Of a DNA stretch of 64,000 bases, positions 58,971 to 64,000 are shown one piece after another. A program made the translations under genes and the position numbers. The notes beneath the pieces are model-generated. The model was not told the DNA's origin and ran no database searches. It saw only the letters and a list, made by a program, of their open reading frames with translations. How positions within the stretch are numbered: position 1 is the stretch's first letter; the number at the start of each line of letters is the position of its first letter. Source of the DNA: Microbacterium barkeri (GTDB taxonomy: Bacteria; Actinomycetota; Actinomycetes; Actinomycetales; Microbacteriaceae); the NCBI RefSeq assembly GCF_027921765.1, contig NZ_BSEJ01000001.1:310001-374000 (forward strand), given 5' to 3'.

Positions 58971-59046
58971 GCACGACGGGCGCCCGGGTCATCCTGCCTG
59001 TCGACCACCTGCTTTGCAACGTGGGAACACGAGGCGCGCGCAGACG

Positions 59047-59084
59047 GCGAGGCGCCCCGCAGGCGTGCCTGCGGGGCGCCTCGC
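59047..59084 (-). terminator. terminator after PTS gene
   Basis: A perfect 18-bp stem, GCGAGGCGCCCCGCAGGC with a GT turn, 12 nt past the PTS stop on the minus strand. It insulates the sugar ABC operon downstream. Confidence 0.88.
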
Positions 59085-59095
59085 GCGGGTCGCGG

Positions 59096-61018
59096 TCAGA
59101 TGAGCTCGATCACGGCGCTCTCGTTGTTGAGGACGATCACGGGCGTCACGGTGGGATGGCCGGCCGCGCGGATGCGGTCGAGGTCGACGCGCAGCAGCGG
59201 GGTCCCCGCGGTCACACGCGCCCCGGCCTCGACGAGGGCCTGGAAGCCCTCGCCCTTCATCGCGACGGTGTCGATGCCGACGTGGATGAGCAGCTCCGTT
59301 CCGTCGTCGAGCACGAGGGCGATCGCGTGCCCCGTCTCGAAGACGTGCCCGACGGTCGCGTCGACCGGGGCGACGACCGTGTCACCGGTCGGCTCGATCG
59401 CGACGCCCGGGCCCATGATGCCCTCGGCGAACGTGGCGTCGGGCACCGACGAGAGCGGCACGACGGCACCCTCGATCGGCTGACGCAGCCGCACCGTCGC
59501 GGGAGCGGCGACCGCGGTCGCCGTCTGCGGCGGGGCCGCGACCGGCTCGGCGGTCGGCGCGGACGGCGCCGGCGCCTCGGCGCGCCCCGACATGATCTGC
59601 TCCATGGCGTCCTTCACGAACTGCACGTTGAGGCCGTAGATCACCTGGTACGAGCGCCCGCCGGGCTTCATCACGCCCGCCGCGCCCGCGCGCTTGAGCG
59701 CGGCCTCGTCGGCCTTCGCGACGTCGCCCAGCTCCATCCGGAGCCGGGTCGCGCAGTTCTCGAGCTCCACGATGTTGTCGCGCCCGCCGAGCGCGTCGAT
59801 GAAGCGCGCGGCCGTCGCGAGGTAGCCCCCGTCGGCCGTCGTCGCGTCGGCCCCGTCGAGCGCGACGTCGTCGTCCTCGCGGCCCGGCGTCTTCAGGTTG
59901 AACCGCAGGATGACGAATCGGAACACGAGGAAGTAGACGACGAACCAGAACACGCCCATGACGAGGATGAGCCACGGGTTCTGCGCCATCGGGTTCACCC
60001 ATCCCAGGAGCAGGTCGATCCCGCCGCCGGAGAAGCCGAAGCCCATCCGGACCGGGAGGATCGCGCTGACGGCGAGCGAGATGCCCATGAAGACGGCGTG
60101 GATGAGATAGAGGACCGGGGCGAGGAACATGAACGCGAACTCGAGGGGCTCGGTCACGCCGACGACGAACGACGAGATCGCGCCGGAGAGGAGCAGACCC
60201 GCGGCGACCTTCTTGCGCGTGCTCTTCGCGGTGACGTACATCGCGAGCGCCGCACCGGGCAGGCCGAACATCATCACGGGGAAGAAACCGGTCATGTACT
60301 GGCCGGTGACGCCGTACTCGCCCGTGCCCGAGAGGAAGTTGTTGAGGTCGTTGATGCCGGCCACGTCGAACCAGAACACCGAGTTCAGCGCGTGGTGCAG
60401 CCCGAGCGGGATGAGCAGGCGGTTCATGAAGCCGTAGATGCCCGCGCCCACCGGGCCGAGCGTCGCGATGAACTCGCCGAAGGCGACGAGACCGCTGTAG
60501 ACGAACGGCCAGATGAAGAAGAGGAGGATCACGACGAGGAGCGAGATGCCGGCGGCGACGATCGCGACCGAGCGCTTGCCCGAGAAGAAGGCCAGGGCGT
60601 CGGGCAGCTTGACATCCTTGAAGCGGTTGTACGCGAACGCGCCGATGAGACCCGCGATGATGCCGACGAAGACGTTGTTGATGACGCCGAAGGCCGGGTT
60701 GACCTCAGCGGCCTCGACCCCCTGGAAGAGGGCGACGGTGTCGGTGCTCAGGAGCGTCGTGATCGTGAGCCACGAGACGAGCCCCGCGAGCGCCGACGTG
60801 CCGTCGGTCTTCGTCGCCATGCCGAGTGAGACGCCGATCGCGAAGAGGATCGGCATGTTGCCGAGCAGCGCACCGCCCGCGCCGTTGAGGAACGTCACGG
60901 CGATGTTGTCGCCTGCGACGTTCTGGATCCAGTACCCGACGCCCATCAGGATCGCGGCGATCGGGAGGACGGCGACCGGCAGCATGAACGACCTGCCGAG
61001 CCTCTGGAAGAACTTCAT
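59096..61018 (-). CDS. PTS transporter EIICBA, N-acetylglucosamine/glucose family (NagE-like)
   Basis: A 640-residue permease-kinase fusion that imports and phosphorylates a hexose or amino sugar. Domain order is EIIC (about 1-380, about ten helices), EIIB (about 410-490, active Cys in ELENCATRLRMEL) and EIIA (about 515-640, active His in ELLIHVGIDTVAM). EIIC sequences such as GLHHALNSVFWFDVAGINDL and TGFFPVMMFGLPGAALAMY favour GlcNAc over glucose. ATG at 61018 has an AGGAGGT site 4 nt upstream. Regulation probably involves the divergent MarR gene and the AT-rich region between. Monocistronic with its own terminator. Confidence 0.9.
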   Translation of the reverse strand: MKFFQRLGRSFMLPVAVLPIAAILMGVGYWIQNVAGDNIAVTFLNGAGGALLGNMPILFAIGVSLGMATKTDGTSALAGLVSWLTITTLLSTDTVALFQGVEAAEVNPAFGVINNVFVGIIAGLIGAFAYNRFKDVKLPDALAFFSGKRSVAIVAAGISLLVVILLFFIWPFVYSGLVAFGEFIATLGPVGAGIYGFMNRLLIPLGLHHALNSVFWFDVAGINDLNNFLSGTGEYGVTGQYMTGFFPVMMFGLPGAALAMYVTAKSTRKKVAAGLLLSGAISSFVVGVTEPLEFAFMFLAPVLYLIHAVFMGISLAVSAILPVRMGFGFSGGGIDLLLGWVNPMAQNPWLILVMGVFWFVVYFLVFRFVILRFNLKTPGREDDDVALDGADATTADGGYLATAARFIDALGGRDNIVELENCATRLRMELGDVAKADEAALKRAGAAGVMKPGGRSYQVIYGLNVQFVKDAMEQIMSGRAEAPAPSAPTAEPVAAPPQTATAVAAPATVRLRQPIEGAVVPLSSVPDATFAEGIMGPGVAIEPTGDTVVAPVDATVGHVFETGHAIALVLDDGTELLIHVGIDTVAMKGEGFQALVEAGARVTAGTPLLRVDLDRIRAAGHPTVTPVIVLNNESAVIELI

Positions 61019-61100
61019 CGGTACCTCCTGGAAGGGGCGCACTTCGGGCGTGCGCGGGCTGTGATGCGCATGACGGTACACGCTCGCGGATGCCGCGCCA

Positions 61101-61128
61101 AGCTAATCGTTAAAATCCCTTACAAATC
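61101..61128. promoter_or_regulatory. AT-rich putative operator/promoter island between nagE-like and marR genes
   Basis: About 28 bp of unusually AT-rich DNA in an otherwise roughly 70% GC region. It contains CTAATCGTTAA (TAA/TTA half sites) and, on the minus strand, GATT steps 9-11 nt apart. Placement between divergent genes suggests a regulator-binding site. Confidence 0.45.
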
Positions 61129-61169
61129 CGCGCGGGGCGTCGTGATGCGGATCGGAGGGCGCGCGGTCC

Positions 61170-61175
61170 TATGCT
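61170..61175 (+). promoter_or_regulatory. -10 box, leaderless promoter of marR-type gene
   Basis: TATGCT, 7 nt before the GTG at 61183. It overlaps the alternative ATG at 61171. Confidence 0.45.
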
Positions 61176-61182
61176 GTGGGAG

Positions 61183-61710
61183 GTGGCAGGCACGGAGATC
61201 TCACAGTCCGGCGATGACGAGGTGGACCTCATCATCGACGCGTGGTCGACGATCCTCCCCGACGTGGACCTCTCCCCTCTCGACGTGATGTCGCGCCTGC
61301 GACGCGTGGCGCGCGATCTGCAGCGCGTCCGCGAATCCGCCTTCTCCGCGTCGGGTCTGCGCGCATGGGAGTTCGACATCCTCTCCCTCCTCCGCCGCTC
61401 CCCCGACGACCTGTCCATGACGCCGTCGCAGCTCGCCGCGTGGACGACGGCGACGAGCGGCACGATCACGTACCGGATCGAGCGCCTCGAGGAGCGCGGC
61501 TACGTCGCGCGCACCGACAACCCTGCCGACCAGCGCAGCCGCATCGTCACTCTCCTCCCCGCGGGTCGCGAGCGCGTCGAGTCGGCCATGCGCACCCTCG
61601 TCGCGGCCGAGGCGCGCCTGCTCGAGGGCCTCTCCTGGAACCAGGTCGCGGCGCTCATCGACGCGCTGCGCACGATCGGCGCCTCCGCCGAGCGCGACGC
61701 GCGACCGTGA
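61183..61710 (+). CDS. MarR-family transcriptional regulator
   Basis: A 175-residue winged-helix regulator. N-terminal helices (about 10-60) lead into ARDLQRVRESAFSASGLRAWEFDILSLL. The DNA-reading region is MTPSQLAAWTTATSGTITYRIERLE, and the wing is GYVARTDNPADQRSRIVTLLPAG, the MarR D-x-R-S motif. GTG at 61183 fits a leaderless start; ATG at 61171 is the alternative. Divergent from the PTS gene, it is a candidate regulator of that gene and of itself. Effector unknown. Confidence 0.88.
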   Translation: MAGTEISQSGDDEVDLIIDAWSTILPDVDLSPLDVMSRLRRVARDLQRVRESAFSASGLRAWEFDILSLLRRSPDDLSMTPSQLAAWTTATSGTITYRIERLEERGYVARTDNPADQRSRIVTLLPAGRERVESAMRTLVAAEARLLEGLSWNQVAALIDALRTIGASAERDARP

Positions 61711-61750
61711 CGCGCTCGCGCCGGACCGTCCGCGGGAGGATGCTGACACC

Positions 61751-62509
61751 ATGAGCCTTCGCCACGCCCTCATCGCCGAGCTGCTGCGCGGCCGCCGGGC
61801 AGAGCTGCAGCCCGAGGACGTCGGGATCCCCCGCGGCGACGGCCGCCGCGTTCCGGGCCTCCGCCGTGAGGAGGTCGCCGAGCTCGCCGGGATCAATCGC
61901 GACTACTACATCCGCCTCGAGCAGGCGCACGGGCACCTCCCGTCGCCTCAGGTCGTCTCGGCGCTCTCTCGCGCCCTGCAGCTGGATCCCGACACCACCG
62001 AGTACTTCCAGCAGCTCGCGCAGACGAGCGCGACGCGGGCCCTGTCGACGCGCGAGGGCCTCCCGGCCGGCGCGTTCGCCATCCTGCGCCTCGTCGAGCC
62101 CCACCCGGCGTACATCACGAACGGCGTCCACGACGTGCTCGTCGTGAACCGCTCGTGCGCGGGCATCGCGAAGGGATTCCTGGACGAGGGGCGGAACCTC
62201 CTGATCGAGGTCTTCGAGCACGAGCACGAGGCGCCGTCCGCCGAGGAATGGCGCGCGACGGCGACGCGCCTCGTCGACTCGATGCGCTTCCACACCGCGC
62301 CCGACGAACCGCGGTTCCAGGAGCTGCTCGCGCTCCTGCGGCGCCGGTACCCCGCCTTCCGGGAGCTGTGGTCACGCCAGCGGGCGCGGAAGCTCACGTT
62401 CGGCACGAGCCTCTTCTACGACGCCGAGCACGGCTGGCAGCGCGCGACCTGGCAGACCCTCATCGTGCCGGATCACCCCGACTCGCTGCTGACGATCATC
62501 CATCCGTGA
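61751..62509 (+). CDS. XRE-family transcriptional regulator with MmyB-like ligand domain
   Basis: A 252-residue regulator. The helix-turn-helix (about 8-75) contains RVPGLRREEVAELAGINRDYYIRLEQ. The C-terminal domain (about 100-250) matches the MmyB-like ligand-binding region, with VLVVNRSCAGIAKGF and HPDSLLTIIHP near the end. In actinobacteria such regulators usually control a neighbouring oxidoreductase, but none is adjacent here. ATG at 61751 follows GGGAGGA. The last 14 bp overlap the convergent PucR-type gene. Confidence 0.92.
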   Translation: MSLRHALIAELLRGRRAELQPEDVGIPRGDGRRVPGLRREEVAELAGINRDYYIRLEQAHGHLPSPQVVSALSRALQLDPDTTEYFQQLAQTSATRALSTREGLPAGAFAILRLVEPHPAYITNGVHDVLVVNRSCAGIAKGFLDEGRNLLIEVFEHEHEAPSAEEWRATATRLVDSMRFHTAPDEPRFQELLALLRRRYPAFRELWSRQRARKLTFGTSLFYDAEHGWQRATWQTLIVPDHPDSLLTIIHP

Positions 62510-63308
62510 CGCGCGCGGCCTCGGCCGGCCCCGAGCGCCGTCGAAGCAGCTTGAGCGCGACGTGGAGCACGCTCCTGCGCACGCCGTCCGCGAGCTCCGC
62601 GCGGACCGGCTCTGGCAGGTTCTCGAGACGGTAGTAGAGCGTCGTGCGATGGAGGTGCAGCCGCCGGCAGGCCTCGGAGACGCGCGCACCCGCGTCGAGA
62701 TACGCCTCGACCGTGTCGAGCTGCTGGCGATCCCCCGCACGCCACAGCGCGAATGCACCGGGCGACGCGCGCCGGATGAGGTCGATCGGCACGGGGAGCC
62801 CGTCCAGGAGCGCCCGGATGCCCGCCGGCGTGACGTGTTCGGGGTCTTCGAGGAGAAGCCGCGCCTCCCGCACGGCGGGCCGGATGTCGTCCTCGTCCGG
62901 CGCGACGGCCGCGGTCGCGAAGCGCGCGGCGGGATGGCCATGGCGGTGAGCTGCCGACGCGAGGACGTCCTCGACGTCGCCGTCGAGCCTGCTCCGGGAG
63001 ACGACGAGGACCGGATGGTCGGCCAGATCGCCGACGTGCCACGTCGCGCCGCGCCCGTCGGACTGGATCGCCGTCGCGAGACGGCGCCGCTCGTCGTCCG
63101 ATCCGACGGTGTCGAGGAGCGCGACAACGAGGCCCTCCGAGCGGTCGAGCCAGCGGCGATCGGCCGCCTGGGCGAGCGCGCGCACGCGCACGGCGCGTTC
63201 GTCGTCGAGGAGCCTCCGGAAGACGTGGACGCGAGCGCCTGACGTCGCGTCCCCTGAGATGTGCCCGATGCCTTCGCGCGATCCTCGCGTCTGAGACGTC
63301 ACTGCCAC
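62496..63308 (-). CDS. PucR-type helix-turn-helix regulator
   Basis: A 270-residue protein. Its C-terminus is the PucR/CdaR-type HTH (about 195-245): TVEAYLDAGARVSEACRRLHLHRTTLYYRLENL, where short segments are diagnostic. The N-terminal part (about 30-180) is a divergent GGDEF-like/sensor domain with GLVVALLDTVGSDDERRRLA and VSRSRLDGDVEDVLA. Purine or sugar-acid catabolism genes are typical targets of the family, but none lies nearby. The start is GTG at 63308. It diverges from the DUF7882-type gene across a 284-bp gap with a large palindrome. Confidence 0.82.
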   Translation of the reverse strand: MAVTSQTRGSREGIGHISGDATSGARVHVFRRLLDDERAVRVRALAQAADRRWLDRSEGLVVALLDTVGSDDERRRLATAIQSDGRGATWHVGDLADHPVLVVSRSRLDGDVEDVLASAAHRHGHPAARFATAAVAPDEDDIRPAVREARLLLEDPEHVTPAGIRALLDGLPVPIDLIRRASPGAFALWRAGDRQQLDTVEAYLDAGARVSEACRRLHLHRTTLYYRLENLPEPVRAELADGVRRSVLHVALKLLRRRSGPAEAARVTDG

Positions 63309-63434
63309 TCCGCCATGTCCTGCTCACCTCACGCCGCGCGCACGCGGCGCTGTCCTTCCCCTCGACGGTAGGACGACGCGACGGCCCGGCGCGTGCCCTT
63401 GACGCACCCACCCCGGCGTCCGCGCGGTCCGCGA

Positions 63435-63464
63435 GGGCGCTTTTCCGACGATCGTCGGAAAAGC
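63435..63464. repeat. 30-bp perfect palindrome in the PucR/DUF7882 intergenic region
   Basis: The half site GCGCTTTTCCGACGA is followed directly by its reverse complement. It lies about 127 bp from the PucR-type start and 128 bp from the DUF7882-type start, almost at the midpoint of a divergent gap. An operator for a dimeric regulator is the likeliest reading. A related imperfect site (TTTCCGGCA-GTC-TGCCG) is at 63524-63540. Confidence 0.75.
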
Positions 63465-63579
63465 GCGCGCCTCCCGCGTCGGTGTGTCGCGGTCGTCCCC
63501 CGCGCCACGAGCGGGAGCGCACCTTTCCGGCAGTCTGCCGCGCGGCCGCGCGGGCCGAGCGGTGCGCGGCGGCCCGGTC

Positions 63580-63585
63580 TAGCGT
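63580..63585 (+). promoter_or_regulatory. -10 box, leaderless promoter of DUF7882-type gene
   Basis: TAGCGT, 7 nt before the ATG at 63593. Confidence 0.5.
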
Positions 63586-63592
63586 GACCGCC

Positions 63593-63910
63593 ATGGGAGT
63601 GCTCTACTACGGCGCGAACGCCTCCGCCATCCACATCGACGACCGTGCGCTCGCGCACATCAAGGTCGTCATCATCAGCAAGCTGCGCCGTGACGAGAGC
63701 TTCTCGGTCTCGTGGCGACACCCCGACGAGCGCGAGGGCGGCCGCAGCACGATCTGGATCCACCCCGCGATCCCGCTGCGCTTCGAGTTCGACGAGGCCG
63801 ATGCGCCGACGCTCAACCGCGAGTGGCTCGAGGAGCTCGCGGTCTCCGCGAACGCCCTCGGCGGCATCCAGCTCGTCGAGGAGCACATCCGGACGCCCGA
63901 GAAGCGCTGA
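63593..63910 (+). CDS. DUF7882 family small protein
   Basis: A 105-residue soluble protein of a family that seems confined to Microbacteriaceae and relatives. The pattern is MGVLYYGANASAIHIDDRAL, then LAHIKVVIISKLRRDESF, STIWIHPAIPLRFEF and LNREWLEELAVSANALGGI. Relatives are sometimes labelled ATP-dependent DNA ligase, but at this length and without a KxDG nucleotidyl site that label is wrong. Function unknown. ATG at 63593 with a leaderless promoter. Followed by a hairpin terminator. Confidence 0.83.
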   Translation: MGVLYYGANASAIHIDDRALAHIKVVIISKLRRDESFSVSWRHPDEREGGRSTIWIHPAIPLRFEFDEADAPTLNREWLEELAVSANALGGIQLVEEHIRTPEKR

Positions 63911-63921
63911 CGGCGCGACAC

Positions 63922-63957
63922 GGCCCCCGCACTCCGATCACCGGAGCGGCGGGGGCC
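63922..63957. terminator. terminator hairpin after DUF7882-type gene
   Basis: GGCCCCCGC pairs with GCGGGGGCC, with an inner CTCCG/CGGAG stem and small bulges. It probably works for both this gene and a convergent gene entering from the right edge. Confidence 0.75.
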
Positions 63958-63969
63958 GATCTGCGCGGA

Positions 63970-64000
63970 TCAGTCGATGTCGCCGCGCCACGCACCGGTC
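63970..64000 (-). CDS. possible C-terminal end of a gene entering from the right edge
   Basis: On the minus strand a frame reads TGAWRGDID and stops at 63970-63972, just beyond a hairpin that could terminate it. Codon use fits the genome, but nine residues are too few to name a family. It is a guess that this is a real gene end. Confidence 0.3.
   Translation of the reverse strand, partial: TGAWRGDID

Overview
The window is about 70% G+C and packed with genes whose third codon positions are almost all G or C. GTG starts, ATGA/GTGA gene overlaps and family content (DUF7882-type protein, hrcA-dnaJ-rsmE-HIT-phoH order, comEA/comEC, Mo-cofactor genes) point to a high-GC actinobacterium of the Microbacteriaceae, most likely Microbacterium or a close relative. 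I see no tRNA, rRNA, CRISPR array, insertion sequence or prophage. No intergenic gap exceeds about 300 bases. The largest is 63309-63592, which holds a perfect 30-bp palindrome.

Layout. (1) 1-8068, minus strand: a housekeeping heat-shock/translation block. It runs lepA, a DUF1990 gene and hemW, then a CIRCE-controlled hrcA-dnaJ-rsmE-HIT-phoH operon that leaves the window at base 1. (2) 8240-11038: a secreted ExeM/NucH-like nuclease. (3) 11280-17034: a peptide-type ABC importer (two permeases, a double ATPase, a lipoprotein receptor). (4) 17113-27873: an alpha/beta hydrolase, rpsT, holA, four small genes of mixed orientation, then Nudix, comEC, comEA and leuS. (5) 27981-34013: DedA membrane protein, App1-like phosphatase, SRAP protein, M18 aminopeptidase, an uncharacterised protein and a secreted GH3 enzyme. 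(6) 34187-39580: a second peptide-type ABC importer. (7) 39620-45983: a molybdenum-cofactor cluster (moaA, a degenerate ModC-like ATPase, moeB-rhodanese, moeA, moaC, moaD, moaE, mogA). (8) 46028-51406: Nudix/CoA pyrophosphatase, HAD phosphatase, DUF1992, dNTPase, DUF2809, an NAD(P)-binding protein and a small lipoprotein. (9) 51488-54690: fdhD and an FdhF/YdeP-type molybdoenzyme, the probable consumer of the cofactor made in block 7. (10) 55174-61018: a Met/Cys-rich Csp-like copper-binding protein, a sugar ABC importer lacking its ATPase and preceded by a LacI-type operator, and a PTS EIICBA of the GlcNAc/glucose class. (11) 61183-63910: MarR, XRE and PucR-type regulators and a DUF7882-type protein.

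The main observations are these. The ModC-like ATPase in the Mo-cofactor cluster has lost or changed the key residue of every ATPase motif while keeping its fold and likely TOBE domain. The Csp-like protein is 39% Met plus Cys. About fifteen start codons lie only 6-7 nt downstream of a TANNNT -10 box, the signature of leaderless transcription. Several strong perfect-stem hairpins mark gene ends, and one sits inside an ABC operon. A large palindrome lies in front of the last gene. All functions are assigned by reading motifs; no database search was run.
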